Source of the DNA: Solirubrobacter sp963792915
GTDB lineage: Bacteria > Actinomycetota > Thermoleophilia > Solirubrobacterales > Solirubrobacteraceae
Assembly (NCBI GenBank): GCA_963792915.1
Contig: CAWBYD010000004.1
Location: forward strand, 186,001 to 250,000
Reading direction: 5' to 3'
DNA length: 64,000 nucleotides
The position numbers and the translations under genes were made by a program. The notes under the pieces were generated by a model. It saw only the letters and a list, made by a program, of their open reading frames with translations. It was not told the origin of the DNA and did not search any database. Positions within the stretch are counted from its first letter, which is position 1; each line of letters starts with the position of its first letter. Positions 10,283 through 18,683 of the stretch are shown here, in pieces.

Positions 10283-10710
10283 CAGCGCAGCGGCAGGTCC
10301 GCAGGCAGCGGGACCTCCTGCGGCGGCGCGCCTTCAGTCTGCTCCCAGCTCGTGAACGCCTCGCCGTCGCGGCCGACATGCTCGGTGGCCCCGCCCAGCG
10401 CGACCAGCAGCAGATCCTCCTGGTGCGCGTTCACGAGCTGCCGGCGCACGTCCGGCGCCACCCGCGCCAGCTCTCCCTGCCCGAGCGTGTGCTCCTCGCC
10501 TTCGATCAGCAGGGTCAGCGTGCCCGCGAGCACGAGATAGACCTCCTCCTGCGTCGCGTGGCGGTGGATACGCCCGCGCTCGCCGGGGCGCAGCAGGACC
10601 TGATTGATGCCGAAGCTCGTGACCCCGAGCAGCCGTCGCAGCGGAACGAAGCGCTCCTGGGCGTCGGGGTCGAGCTCGGCGTAGCCGACGCCGGATTCCA
10701 TACGCCACAT
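10282..10710 (-). CDS. Cupin domain protein
   Basis: A 142-residue single cupin barrel. The first cupin motif has two metal-binding histidines, RIHRHATQEEVYLVLAG, with the following glutamate, and the second motif lies around VAPDVRRQLVNAHQEDLLLVAL. Such proteins bind metal and act on sugars, acids or as ligand sensors; the activity is unknown. The ATG at 10710 is preferred because AGGTG precedes it; another ATG lies nine bases downstream. Its TGA overlaps the start of the GNAT gene by one base, and it lies 14 bases after the phosphodiesterase stop, so the three genes form an operon. Confidence 0.8.
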   Translation of the reverse strand: MWRMESGVGYAELDPDAQERFVPLRRLLGVTSFGINQVLLRPGERGRIHRHATQEEVYLVLAGTLTLLIEGEEHTLGQGELARVAPDVRRQLVNAHQEDLLLVALGGATEHVGRDGEAFTSWEQTEGAPPQEVPLPADLPLR

Positions 10711-10724
10711 CGTCGCACCTGCTG

Positions 10725-11768
10725 TTAGAGGTCGACGCCGACCCAGGTCGTCTCCTCCTCGGGCGTGCGACCGCCGTGGTGGCCGCGAAAGCGCAGCTGG
10801 GGGTGCGGGAAGGCGCCGAGCCACGCCATCCGGCCGGGCGCCGGCAGCACGCAGACGTCGGCGAGCCGTGCGCGCAGGCGCTCGCCGGCCGCGGGGAAGA
10901 GCTCGGCGGCGAGGCGGACCTCCGCGCGGTCGCCGAGCCGCTCGGCCAGCTCGGCCGCCACGGTCTCGGGATCGTCGACGTGCAGGAAGCAGTCGCGCGC
11001 CGAGCCCGCGGGCGGGAGCGGGCGTCCGCGGCCGTCGCGCCGCAGCCGCGCACCGAGCTGCGGCCAGACCTCGTCGAGCAGGTCGATCGCCGCGACGCCG
11101 ATCTGGCCGTGGTCGGCGGTCACCAGCAGCGGGCCCGGAACGCCGGCCAGCGCATCGAGCGCCTGCCGCGCCGCGGCGTCGAAGCGCTCGGAGCCCGGGC
11201 CGTGGACGTGGCCGACGGCGTCGATGCGGTCCCAGTACAGGTAGGTGAGGCCCGGGTGGATCCCGAGCTGTGCGACGCCCTCCTCGAGCCTCTCGAACGC
11301 GCGCACGGTCGCGCCCGCGAACGCCGCCGAGCCGTAGCGGGAGGGCCAGATCTTCGCCGGCTGGAGCACGGTCGACGGCACGTCGAGCGCCTGCCAGAAG
11401 GTCGCCGGCACGAGCGCGGACGGCTCGATGGCGAGCGGTGGGTCCTCCCCGCGCGCGGGCAGGAACGGCAGCGGCAGGATCACCGCGTCCAGCGCCGGCT
11501 CATAGACCTGCCACTCGTAGAGCCCGTGCTCGGCGACCGGCAGCCCGGTGTAGAGCGTCGTCAGGTGCGCCGTGGTCGTGGAGGGAAACTGCGACGCCAC
11601 CGGCTCGATCTCCAGCCGGCGCAGGAGCGGATGGTCGGCGTGGCGCTGCACGAACTCCCACCCGAACGCGTCCAGCAGCACGACCGACAGCCGCTCGTGC
11701 TCGCGCGTGAGCGCCGCGATCTGCGCCGGCAGCTCGGCGAAGGTGCGCATCGCTGCATGGTCGCGCAT
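10725..11768 (-). CDS. Alkaline phosphatase superfamily phosphodiesterase / nucleotide pyrophosphatase
   Basis: 347 residues matching the type I phosphodiesterase/nucleotide pyrophosphatase domain. The metal-binding start LDAFGWE, the nucleophile threonine in FPSTTTAHLTTLYTG, the metal site in YWDRIDAVGHVHGP and the late TADHGQIG all appear in the right order. These enzymes hydrolyse phosphodiester or phosphonate bonds with two zinc ions. There is no signal peptide, so action in the cytosol is likely. The start is uncertain: ATG at 11768 or 11750, both without a good ribosome site. It heads the operon with the cupin and GNAT genes and is divergent from the secreted peptidase at 11815. Confidence 0.85.
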   Translation of the reverse strand: MRDHAAMRTFAELPAQIAALTREHERLSVVLLDAFGWEFVQRHADHPLLRRLEIEPVASQFPSTTTAHLTTLYTGLPVAEHGLYEWQVYEPALDAVILPLPFLPARGEDPPLAIEPSALVPATFWQALDVPSTVLQPAKIWPSRYGSAAFAGATVRAFERLEEGVAQLGIHPGLTYLYWDRIDAVGHVHGPGSERFDAAARQALDALAGVPGPLLVTADHGQIGVAAIDLLDEVWPQLGARLRRDGRGRPLPPAGSARDCFLHVDDPETVAAELAERLGDRAEVRLAAELFPAAGERLRARLADVCVLPAPGRMAWLGAFPHPQLRFRGHHGGRTPEEETTWVGVDL

Positions 11769-11814
11769 GGCGCGCGCTCAGTGGATGCCGAGCGGCATGT
11801 AGGCTCGACTGTCC

Positions 11815-13620
11815 ATGCTCGCGCGCCTCACGCTCCTCTCCGCCGTCGTCGCCCTGCTCGCCGCCGCCCCGGCGAGCGCCGCGGCGCCCTGCCCGACCGG
11901 CGCGCGCTGCGCGACTCTGACCGTCCCGCTCGACCACACCGGCGCGGTGCCCGGCACCCAGACGCTCAGCTACGCCGTGCTGCCGGCGACCGGTCCGCGC
12001 GTGGGGACGATCGCGTTCCTCGCCGGCGGCCCCGGCCAGTCCGCGATCCCGCTTGTGGCGGACGTCGCCGACGTGCTCAAGGGCGTGCGCGGGTCCTACG
12101 ACCTGCTCTTCCTCGACCAGCGCGGGACCGGCGACTCGGGCGCCGTGGGGTGCGACTTCAATGTCGACCAGTGCGCCGGCGCGCTCGGCGACCGGCGGAC
12201 GTTCATGACGACGGTCGAGACCGCCAAGGATCTCGAGGACGTGCGCGCGGCGATCGGGGTGGACCCGCTGGTGGTGCTCGGCGTCTCCTACGGGACGAAG
12301 GTCGCCGGCGAGTACGCGCGGCGCTTCCCGGCGCACACGGCGGCGCTGGTGCTCGACTCCGCGGTCGGAACGGACGGGCTCGACGCCGTCGGGCTCAACG
12401 CCATCAAGAGCGCTCCGCGAATGCTCACCGAGGTGTGCGCCGCCGACGCGTCGTGCAAGCGCACGGTCCCGAACGTCGAGAACGCGCTCACCCAGGCTGC
12501 GCACCGGCTGCAGAGGGGTGCCGTGCGCGGCCCGCTCGTGACCACGTCCGGACGCGTGATCGGTCGCGTCCGGGTGCGCGAGACGGCGCTGCTGGACGCG
12601 CTCGCCGCGGCCGACCTGGATCCGGTGCTGCGCTCCGAGCTGCCGGCAGCGGTCGCGTCGCTGGCGCACGGCGACGCCGCGCCGCTGATCCATTCGATCG
12701 TCCGCGTGCCGAGCTCCACCAGCGCGCGCTTCGGCTTCCGGCGCGGCGGCCTGCAGGACGACAGCGGGATCAACAGCGCGCGCTTCTTCGCCACGTTCTG
12801 CACGGAGTCGGCGCTGCCGTGGGCGCCGGACGCCCCGCTGGCCGGCCGCGCCGGCGGCGTCGGCGCGTACCTCGCCGCGCTGGGTGGCGCGAGCGCGTTC
12901 GCGCCGTTCAGCCCCACCGCGGTCTACGACAACTCGACCGCGTCGCTGTGCGCCAAGTGGCCGCCGACGGCGCGCCCGGAGCCCGTCGCCACGCCCGGTC
13001 CGCCCGTGCGCACGCTCATCCTCAGCGGCCGCGACGACACCCGGACGCCGCTCGAGGACGCGCAGCGGATCGCTTCCAGCTACCCGAACGTGCGCGTGCT
13101 CGCGGTGCCCGACACCGGCCATTCGGTCCTGCGCAACGACTTCAGCGGTTGCGCGACGGACGGACTGGCGGCGTTCCTGGCCGGCGGCGAGCCCGTCCCG
13201 TGCGAGCAGCGGACGGGCGCCAAGGCACCCAAGCCGCTGCTGGCCGCCGTGGCCTACCGCGCCGCGACGTCCGGCGGCCTGCGCGCCGTGCTGGCCAAGG
13301 GCCGCCCCGGTCACACGGCCGCCGCCGTGCTGGTGACGCTCGAGGGCGTGTTCCACGACGCCGCCGCGGAGGCGATCCGCACCGGCCTCCCGCGCCGGAC
13401 GAAGGTCGAAGGGCTGCGCAGCGGCTCGCTCGTCCTGTCGCGCTCGGGGATCGAATTGCACGCGGCCGAGTGGGTCACGGGTGTGCGCGTGACCGGTTCG
13501 GTCAGCTACAAGGGCACGGGACGGATCAGCGTGAGCGGCCCCGCCGCGGCCGCGGGCTCGCTGCGCCTGCGCAAGGGAAAGGTCGACGGACAGCTCGGCG
13601 GCAAGCGGGTCAAGGACTGA
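11815..13620 (+). CDS. Secreted alpha/beta-hydrolase, S33 tripeptidyl-aminopeptidase-like
   Basis: 601 residues. A signal peptide of about 23 residues ends in PASAAA. The oxyanion segment GGPGQSA is at 71-77, DQRGTGDS at 101-108, and the nucleophile S158 sits in GVSYGTK. The acid and histidine are in LSGRDDTRTP and DTGHSVL. This is the pattern of Streptomyces tripeptidyl and prolyl aminopeptidases that release short peptides outside the cell. The last 120 residues form an extra beta-rich domain with no catalytic motif. The next small gene starts at the base after its stop. Substrate preference cannot be read from the sequence. Confidence 0.88.
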   Translation: MLARLTLLSAVVALLAAAPASAAAPCPTGARCATLTVPLDHTGAVPGTQTLSYAVLPATGPRVGTIAFLAGGPGQSAIPLVADVADVLKGVRGSYDLLFLDQRGTGDSGAVGCDFNVDQCAGALGDRRTFMTTVETAKDLEDVRAAIGVDPLVVLGVSYGTKVAGEYARRFPAHTAALVLDSAVGTDGLDAVGLNAIKSAPRMLTEVCAADASCKRTVPNVENALTQAAHRLQRGAVRGPLVTTSGRVIGRVRVRETALLDALAAADLDPVLRSELPAAVASLAHGDAAPLIHSIVRVPSSTSARFGFRRGGLQDDSGINSARFFATFCTESALPWAPDAPLAGRAGGVGAYLAALGGASAFAPFSPTAVYDNSTASLCAKWPPTARPEPVATPGPPVRTLILSGRDDTRTPLEDAQRIASSYPNVRVLAVPDTGHSVLRNDFSGCATDGLAAFLAGGEPVPCEQRTGAKAPKPLLAAVAYRAATSGGLRAVLAKGRPGHTAAAVLVTLEGVFHDAAAEAIRTGLPRRTKVEGLRSGSLVLSRSGIELHAAEWVTGVRVTGSVSYKGTGRISVSGPAAAAGSLRLRKGKVDGQLGGKRVKD

Positions 13621-13839
13621 GTGCCGCGGCGCCACCCTCGGACACCACCGCCGCGCCCGCTGCGCGTCTCGCGGCCCGACCCTGAGCGCCTGCGCGCCGT
13701 CTGCGCGGCCAAGGACCGCTACGCGTCGGAGGCCGAGGCGCGGGCGTTCGCGCTGATGCACGCGCCCGGCCGCGGGCGGCGCGCGAACGTGTACCACTGC
13801 GAGGTCTGCGGCGGCTGGCATCTGACGTCGCGGGCCTAG
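13621..13839 (+). CDS. Small CxxC protein (72 aa)
   Basis: A 72-residue basic protein starting with GTG directly after the peptidase TGA. The C-terminus has YHCEVCGGWHLTS, a CxxC with a following WHLT that recurs in many short actinobacterial proteins and probably binds zinc together with a histidine. No function is known. The N-terminal 20 residues are Pro/Arg-rich. Immediate adjacency suggests it is translated on the peptidase transcript by re-initiation. The motif gives it more credibility than a chance frame of this length. Confidence 0.55.
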   Translation: MPRRHPRTPPPRPLRVSRPDPERLRAVCAAKDRYASEAEARAFALMHAPGRGRRANVYHCEVCGGWHLTSRA

Positions 13840-13886
13840 CCGGGTGGGGAGTGCGCTGCGCGCCGCGCCGCGTGAGGATCGGGTGC

Positions 13887-15458
13887 ATGAGAGGTCTGAT
13901 CGCCGCCGCAGTGGCGGCCGCCGCCGTTGCGGCGCCCGCCGCGCGCGCCGACACGGTGCCCGAGTACTTCAACCTGCCGGCCCCGCTGAAGATGAGCCTG
14001 GGGCTGGACGTTGCGCCCGACGGCACGGTGTACTTCGGCACCGACGACGGAACGCAGCGCCCGCCGATCGGCCGCCTGGACCCTGCGGCCGCCGTCCCGG
14101 GCACCGCGAACGGGATCACGCCGCTGACCACGCCGCCGAACCAGACCTGCTGCGCGACCCAGATCCGCGACGTGGCCTTCGCCCCGGCGCTCAACACGCT
14201 GTGGTGGACGCGCAGCGACGGCGTCGTTGGCCGGCTCGACGGCGCGACCATGACGTCGACGAGCACGTCCGAGAAGATCGCGCCGTGGGGGATCGCGGCG
14301 GCGAGCGACGGGAGCGCGTGGTTCACGGAGATCGACGCGACGAGCTCGCCGAAGTACCTCGGCGACCGGATCGCGCAGGTCTCGCCCGCGTTCGGGATCG
14401 CCGAGTCGACCAACATCGCGTTCCAGTCGGGCACGTTCGACTCGATCCGCTATGACGCCAAGCCGATGGGCATCGCGCTCGCCCCCGACGGGTCGCCGTG
14501 GTTCACCGAGTCAGACAACGGCAATCCGGGCTACCGCATCGCCCACGCCGTCGGCGCCGCCTACACCGAGTACGAGCTGCCGTGCATCGCGGTCAGCCCG
14601 TGCTCGGGCACCTACTCCGGCACGGGGCCGGCCGACATCGCCGTCGCCGCCGACGGCACGGTCTGGTACTCGAACCGCAACACGCACGCGGTCGGGCATC
14701 TCGATCCCGCGACGCGCAGCCTCGTCGAGTACCCGCTGCAGGGTTTCGGGTCGGGCCTCGGCGCGGGAATGCCGCGCGGCCTCACGGTGGCGAGCGACGG
14801 CAGCGTCTGGCTGGCCGTGTTCGGCTCCTTCTCGGCGCCGGGCGCGAACGCGATCGTCAAGCTCGTTCCCGGTCCCGTGCCGACCGCGACCGCCTATCGG
14901 CTCGGCGCGGCGCTCGCGCCGTGGGAGGTCGCCGCCGATCCCCATGGCAACGTCTGGTTCACCGGCTCGCCGAACAACGGCCAGGCCGCGGTCGGGCGGC
15001 TCACCGGCGTGGTGGCGGTCGCTCCGGCCGGTTCGGCCGTTCCGGTCACCGCGACGCCGCCGGCCAGCACGCCGATCATGCCGTCCATTGTCGCCACAGC
15101 CAAGATCACCGACCCGCAGGTGCACGGCACGTCGGTGACAGCCAACCAGATCTGCGTCGGACCGCCGCAGGACCGCTGCAGCCTCGTCTACCTGATCCAG
15201 ACGCACGAGTACGTGGCCGGGCTCCCCGGCAGCAAGGGCTCCGCCGCGCGCGCCAAGCCCAAGTTGGTGACGATCGGCAAGGCGACGGTGACGCTGTCCG
15301 GCGGGCAGTCGCGCAAGGTTACGGTCAAGCTCAACGCCACCGGCCGCAAGCTTGTCAAGAAGGCGAAGAAGCTCAAGGCGACCCTGACCGTGACCCAGTC
15401 GCGCAACGGCGCCAAACCGGCGTCGATCCTCAAGAAGTCGCTCACGTTCAGACGCTAG
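13887..15458 (+). CDS. Secreted Vgb-like beta-propeller protein
   Basis: 523 residues from ATG 13887, with GAGG ten bases upstream. A signal peptide of about 21 residues ends in AARA. Repeated blades contain the pattern G-I-A-x-A-x-D-G-S-x-W-F-T-E, seen at least six times, as in virginiamycin B lyase and streptogramin lyases. The last 90 residues form a lysine-rich Ig-like or adhesion tail with KVTVKLNATGRKLVKKAKKLKATLTV. The protein could be a lyase or simply a secreted binding propeller; the catalytic histidines of Vgb cannot be assigned with certainty. It stands alone. Confidence 0.8.
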   Translation: MRGLIAAAVAAAAVAAPAARADTVPEYFNLPAPLKMSLGLDVAPDGTVYFGTDDGTQRPPIGRLDPAAAVPGTANGITPLTTPPNQTCCATQIRDVAFAPALNTLWWTRSDGVVGRLDGATMTSTSTSEKIAPWGIAAASDGSAWFTEIDATSSPKYLGDRIAQVSPAFGIAESTNIAFQSGTFDSIRYDAKPMGIALAPDGSPWFTESDNGNPGYRIAHAVGAAYTEYELPCIAVSPCSGTYSGTGPADIAVAADGTVWYSNRNTHAVGHLDPATRSLVEYPLQGFGSGLGAGMPRGLTVASDGSVWLAVFGSFSAPGANAIVKLVPGPVPTATAYRLGAALAPWEVAADPHGNVWFTGSPNNGQAAVGRLTGVVAVAPAGSAVPVTATPPASTPIMPSIVATAKITDPQVHGTSVTANQICVGPPQDRCSLVYLIQTHEYVAGLPGSKGSAARAKPKLVTIGKATVTLSGGQSRKVTVKLNATGRKLVKKAKKLKATLTVTQSRNGAKPASILKKSLTFRR

Positions 15459-15708
15459 AGCGGCGCGCCAATTCGACCGTGGCGGCGCGCAGGCCGCCCG
15501 GCGCGGCCACCGGCTCAGGTCGCGTCGCCGCGCGGCGTGCTGACCCGCAGGTCCAGCCCGTAGCGGTCGATGCGCACCGCGCGCGCCGCGGTCGCATCCG
15601 GGTAGCCGCCCAGCGCACGCGCCGCCCTTGAACGGCGCTCGCTCGAGCGTGAGCGTGCGCAGGTCGCGTCGCGTCGCGTCGTCGACGGCGCGCTGCGCAT
15701 CGACTGGC
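15459..15708. other. Intergenic region with possible gene debris
   Basis: 250 bases lie between two convergent genes. I see no intact gene. On the minus strand one frame reads GGYPDATAARAVRIDRYGLDL before a TGA, and a neighbouring frame upstream reads LTLERAPFKGG, which together look like the tail of a DUF2470-type protein broken by a frameshift. This is weak evidence. The segment around 15470-15515 is rich in GGCGCGC inverted repeats and may end transcription in both directions, although no T-run follows. Confidence 0.3.
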
Positions 15709-15984
15709 TCAGCGCAGCCCGTCGATGACGTCCTTCGCCGTACGCAGGTCGCAGCCCGTTTGCTCGCGGTAGAGCTTGATCGCCTGGATCTGCTTGCCCT
15801 GCAGCGTGAGTTCCCGGACCTCGGTGCTCACGCTCGGTCCGGCGCCGAACCCCATGTCCTGAAACCCGGGCGCGAACTCTTCGAGGGGAGTCTCGGGCGC
15901 CCGCGCGCCGAGCCGGCTGTAGAGGTCGTCGACGAGCCGTTCCAAGCGGCTCACGCGCCCTGCGAGATCGTCCATGGGCGCCAT
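15709..15984 (-). CDS. Small protein with ribosomal L7/L12 C-terminal-like domain
   Basis: 91 residues. The first half is a short coiled coil (RVSRLERLVDDLYSRLG), the second half the L7/L12 C-terminal fold, with QGKQIQAIKLYREQTGCDLRTAKDVIDGL, where L7/L12 has KIxVIKxVRxxTGLGLKEAKxLV. It is not the ribosomal stalk protein itself, since it lacks its N-terminal dimer domain and the rpl context. Homologues are common in actinobacteria without known role. ATG 15984 or 15975 are both possible. The start lies eight bases beyond the groEL terminator hairpin. Confidence 0.65.
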   Translation of the reverse strand: MAPMDDLAGRVSRLERLVDDLYSRLGARAPETPLEEFAPGFQDMGFGAGPSVSTEVRELTLQGKQIQAIKLYREQTGCDLRTAKDVIDGLR

Positions 15985-15991
15985 TAAACGC

Positions 15992-16019
15992 CGAGGGCCC
16001 GGCGCATGCCGGGCCCTCG
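15992..16019 (-). terminator. Hairpin after groEL
   Basis: A perfect 12-base stem (15992-16003 with 16008-16019) with the four-base loop GCAT. Read on the minus strand it follows the groEL stop by about 48 bases and is followed by GGCGTTTAATGG, a weak T-tract. It is a probable rho-independent terminator for groES-groEL. Confidence 0.6.
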
Positions 16020-16067
16020 AAGATCAGACGACGCTGCGACCGCGAGCATCGCCCTCCGGGCGCGTGG

Positions 16068-17699
16068 CTACATCATCCCGCTCATGTCGGGCATACCGCC
16101 GCCGCCACCGCCGCCGTTGTCCTTGTCCTGGACCTCGGCGACGATCGCCTCGGTGGTCAGGATGTTCTTGGCGATCGAGGCCGCGTTCTGGAGCGCGGAG
16201 CGCGTAACCATCGCGGGGTCGATGACGCCGTCCGAGACGAGGTCGACGTACTCGCCGGTGGCCGCGTTGAGGCCGACGCCGGCCGCGGACTTGCGGACCT
16301 CGTTGACGACGACCGAGCCCTCGAAGCCGGCGTTCTCCGCGATCTGGCGGAGCGGCTCCTCGAGCGCGCGCAGCACGATCCGCGCGCCGGTCTTCTCGTC
16401 GTCGATCGGGATCACGTCGAGGTTGATCGCCGAGGTGGCCTCGAGCAGGGCGACGCCGCCGCCGGGCACGATGCCCTCCTCGAGCGCCGCGCGGGTCGCC
16501 TGCAGGGCGTCCTCGACGCGGTGCTTCTTCTCCTTCATCTCGGTCTCGGTGGCCGCGCCGACCTTGACCACGGCGACACCGCCGGACAGCTTGGCGAGGC
16601 GCTCCTGCAACTTCTCGCGATCGAAGTCCGAGTCGGTGTTCTCGATCTCGGTCTTGATCTGGTTGATGCGGCCCTTGATGGCGTCCGCGTCACCCGAGCC
16701 GTCGACCAGGGTCGTGTTGTCCTTGGCGACCACGACGCGCCGCGCGCGGCCGAGCTGCGAGATCTGCGTGTTCTCGAGCTTGAGGCCCATCTCCTCGGTG
16801 ATGACCTCGCCGCCGGAGAGGATCGCGATGTCCTCGAGCATCCGCTTGCGGCGGTCGCCGAAGCCCGGGGCCTTGACGGCCACGCCGGTGAACGTGCCGC
16901 GCAGCTTGTTGACGACCAGCGTCGCCAGCGCCTCGCCCTCGACGTCCTCGGCGATGATCAGCAACGGCCGGCCGGACTGGATGACCTGCTCGAGCACGGG
17001 CAGGAGGTCACGGACGGAGCCGATCTTCTGGTTGGCGATCAGGATGTAGGGGTCCTCGAGGACCGCCTCCATGCGCTCCTGGTCGGTGACCATGTAGGGC
17101 GAGATGTAGCCCTTGTCGAACTGCATGCCCTCGGTGAACTCGAGGTCCATGCCGAACGTCTGGCCCTCCTCGACGTTGACCACGCCGTCCTTGCCGACCT
17201 TGTCGATCGCGTCGGCGATCACGTCGCCGATCTCGTCGTCGCCGGCCGAGATCGTCGCCACACGAGCGATCTGGTCCTTGCCGGAGATCTCCTTGGACTG
17301 GTTGCGGATGTGCTCCACGACCTGCTCGACGGCGATCTCGATGCCGCGCTTGAGGCTGAGCGGGTTCGCCCCGGCAGCCACGTTCTTCAGACCCTGGCGG
17401 ACGATCGCCTGGGCGAGCACCGTCGCGGTCGTCGTGCCGTCGCCGGCGACGTCGTTGGTCGCCGTGGCGACCTCGCGGACGAGCTGTGCGCCCTGGTTCT
17501 GGAAGACGTCCTCGACCTCGATCTCGCGCGCGATCGTCACGCCGTCGTTCGTGATCGTCGGAGCACCGAACTTCTTGTCGAGCACGACGTAGCGGCCGCG
17601 CGGGCCGAGCGTCACCTTGACGGCGTTGGCGACCGCGTCGACGCCCATCTCGAGCGCCTTGCGCGCGTCGACGTCGTACTTCAGTTCCTTGTGAGCCAT
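16068..17699 (-). CDS. groEL: 60 kDa chaperonin GroEL
   Basis: 543 residues, full GroEL length. The ATP-binding motif VAGDGTTTATVLAQ, the apical segment LLIIAEDVEGEALATLVVNKLRG split across the usual positions, and the glycine/methionine tail ending in GMPDMSGMM are present. It forms the double heptamer ring that folds proteins together with GroES. It is co-transcribed with groES 24 bases upstream. The tail is of the GGM type linked to the housekeeping, essential copy rather than the His-tailed GroEL1 of many actinobacteria. Regulation is through the two CIRCE elements before groES. Confidence 0.98.
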   Translation of the reverse strand: MAHKELKYDVDARKALEMGVDAVANAVKVTLGPRGRYVVLDKKFGAPTITNDGVTIAREIEVEDVFQNQGAQLVREVATATNDVAGDGTTTATVLAQAIVRQGLKNVAAGANPLSLKRGIEIAVEQVVEHIRNQSKEISGKDQIARVATISAGDDEIGDVIADAIDKVGKDGVVNVEEGQTFGMDLEFTEGMQFDKGYISPYMVTDQERMEAVLEDPYILIANQKIGSVRDLLPVLEQVIQSGRPLLIIAEDVEGEALATLVVNKLRGTFTGVAVKAPGFGDRRKRMLEDIAILSGGEVITEEMGLKLENTQISQLGRARRVVVAKDNTTLVDGSGDADAIKGRINQIKTEIENTDSDFDREKLQERLAKLSGGVAVVKVGAATETEMKEKKHRVEDALQATRAALEEGIVPGGGVALLEATSAINLDVIPIDDEKTGARIVLRALEEPLRQIAENAGFEGSVVVNEVRKSAAGVGLNAATGEYVDLVSDGVIDPAMVTRSALQNAASIAKNILTTEAIVAEVQDKDNGGGGGGGMPDMSGMM

Positions 17700-17723
17700 G
17701 TGTCTCTAGTTCTCCCTAGCGAT

Positions 17724-18014
17724 TCAGTCGGTGACCTTGGCGAGAACGTCGGACTCACGCAGGACCAGCAGGTCCTCGCCTTCGACCGTGATCTCGGTGC
17801 CGCCGTACTTGGAGTACAGGACCTCGTCGCCCTCGGTGACGTCGAGGGGGACGCGCTGGCCGTTGTCGTCGAGCTTGCCGTCGCCGACCGCGAGGACCTT
17901 GCCCTTCTGCGGCTTCTCCTTCGCCGTATCGGGAAGAACGATGCCGGAAGCGGTCGTCGCCTCCTCCTCCACGGCCTTGACGATCAGGCGATCGCCCAGG
18001 GGCTTGAGCTTCAT
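17724..18014 (-). CDS. groES: 10 kDa co-chaperonin GroES
   Basis: 96 residues of the GroES barrel: KPLGDRLIVKAVEEE at the start, the mobile loop around TASGIVLPDTAKEKPQ, and EGDEVLYSKYGGTEI before the end. It caps the GroEL ring during folding. GGAGGT lies six bases before the ATG at 18014. It is the first gene of the operon, preceded by a clear promoter and two HrcA-type operators. Confidence 0.98.
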   Translation of the reverse strand: MKLKPLGDRLIVKAVEEEATTASGIVLPDTAKEKPQKGKVLAVGDGKLDDNGQRVPLDVTEGDEVLYSKYGGTEITVEGEDLLVLRESDVLAKVTD

Positions 18015-18053
18015 TGAGTGACCTCCACTCAGATCGGTACCAGCGATAAACCT

Positions 18054-18080
18054 TTGGCACTCTCGTGGCGAGAGTGCCAG
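18054..18080 (-). promoter_or_regulatory. CIRCE operator 1 (proximal)
   Basis: TTGGCACTC, nine bases, GAGTGCCAG: the CIRCE pattern (TTAGCACTC-N9-GAGTGCTAA) with two changes. It lies downstream of the predicted transcription start, in the groES leader, where HrcA binding would block elongation or initiation. Confidence 0.9.
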
Positions 18081-18089
18081 CGGCCGACC

Positions 18090-18117
18090 ATGATACGACG
18101 AAAGTCGAGGTCGTCAA
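18090..18117 (-). promoter_or_regulatory. groES promoter
   Basis: On the minus strand TTGACG (complement of 18112-18117) and TATCAT (complement of 18090-18095) are separated by 16 bases, a good housekeeping sigma promoter. It lies between the two CIRCE elements. Confidence 0.75.
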
Positions 18118-18124
18118 GGCCCTT

Positions 18125-18151
18125 TTGGCACTCTCTTCACAAGAGTGCCAG
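18125..18151 (-). promoter_or_regulatory. CIRCE operator 2 (distal)
   Basis: TTGGCACTC, nine bases, GAGTGCCAG: both arms are identical to those of operator 1, while the nine-base spacers differ. It lies just upstream of the -35 box, 71 bases from the first copy. Confidence 0.88.
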
Positions 18152-18153
18152 CC

Positions 18154-18173
18154 GCATTGCCCAGGGGCAATGC
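18154..18173. repeat. 9-base inverted repeat
   Basis: GCATTGCCC, two bases, GGGCAATGC, perfect, three bases from the distal CIRCE. With so short a spacer it is a better protein-binding palindrome than a hairpin; it could also help end the ASCH transcript, since it lies downstream of that gene's stop. Confidence 0.45.
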
Positions 18174-18240
18174 TTCGGCGAGTTCCGTCAGCGGGGGGAA
18201 GGGCGCCGGCGCCAGGGGAACTCGCGGGGCTCGCCAGGCC

Positions 18241-18273
18241 GAACTCGCGCGGCGGGCCGAACTCGCGCGGCGG
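18241..18273. repeat. Two-copy 18-base tandem repeat
   Basis: GAACTCGCGCGGCGG occurs at 18241-18255 and again at 18259-18273, period 18. A third related GGAACTCGCGGGG lies at about 18218. It sits directly after the ASCH stop in otherwise gene-free DNA. Confidence 0.6.
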
Positions 18274-18672
18274 CTAGTTCTGGGCCCCGCCGACGCCGCG
18301 CAGGCGATCCTGGAAGTCCGGCGGGTTCTCGACGATCTGGGAGAACCGGACGACGGTGACCGTGTCGTCGAGCGCGACGTCGCGGTCGTAGATCTGCTTG
18401 AGGAAGTGCACGAGCTCCTCGGTGCGGCGAAACTCGGGGTTGTCGTGCTCGATGTCGCGCGGCGAGAGGTCCTTCACCCGCTTGACCTCCACATTGTCGA
18501 TCACCGCATGGAACAGCTTCTCGCGGGGCGAGTACTGATAGCCGACGGTGACCAGCACGACCTGGTTCTTGCGGTACTTGTGCCGCTTGTCTCCGAGCCG
18601 GATCGTGGCGGTCTTGCGCCCGCGCTTCATCTGGTCGGCGAAGACCGTGGAGTAGAAGTTAAGGACCTGCAC
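18274..18672 (-). CDS. ASCH-domain protein
   Basis: 132 residues. The core VLNFYSTVFADQMKRGRKTATIRLGDK has the typical G-x-K-T-x-T-x-R pattern of the ASCH/PUA-like fold, followed by a strand VVLVTVGY and helix HFLKQIYDRD. ASCH domains bind RNA or nucleotides; the related YqfB hydrolyses N4-acetylcytidine. No further assignment is possible. It is followed by gene-free DNA with repeats and preceded by the NUDIX gene by eleven bases, so it may be co-transcribed with NUDIX and the Crp-like gene. Confidence 0.75.
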   Translation of the reverse strand: MQVLNFYSTVFADQMKRGRKTATIRLGDKRHKYRKNQVVLVTVGYQYSPREKLFHAVIDNVEVKRVKDLSPRDIEHDNPEFRRTEELVHFLKQIYDRDVALDDTVTVVRFSQIVENPPDFQDRLRGVGGAQN

Positions 18673-18683
18673 GGAGCGGCAGA

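Noticed and set aside
15515..15700. Minus-strand frame with a DUF2470-like tail.
   Set aside because: Only about 30 residues look plausible and a second frame is needed; too weak to call a gene, so it is mentioned only as debris.
16521..18017. Long plus-strand frame opposite groEL-groES.
   Set aside because: It is Asp/Leu/Val/Arg-rich antisense of groEL with no motif.
18241..18273. CRISPR-like repeat.
   Set aside because: Only two units of 18 bases without spacers and no cas genes in the window.
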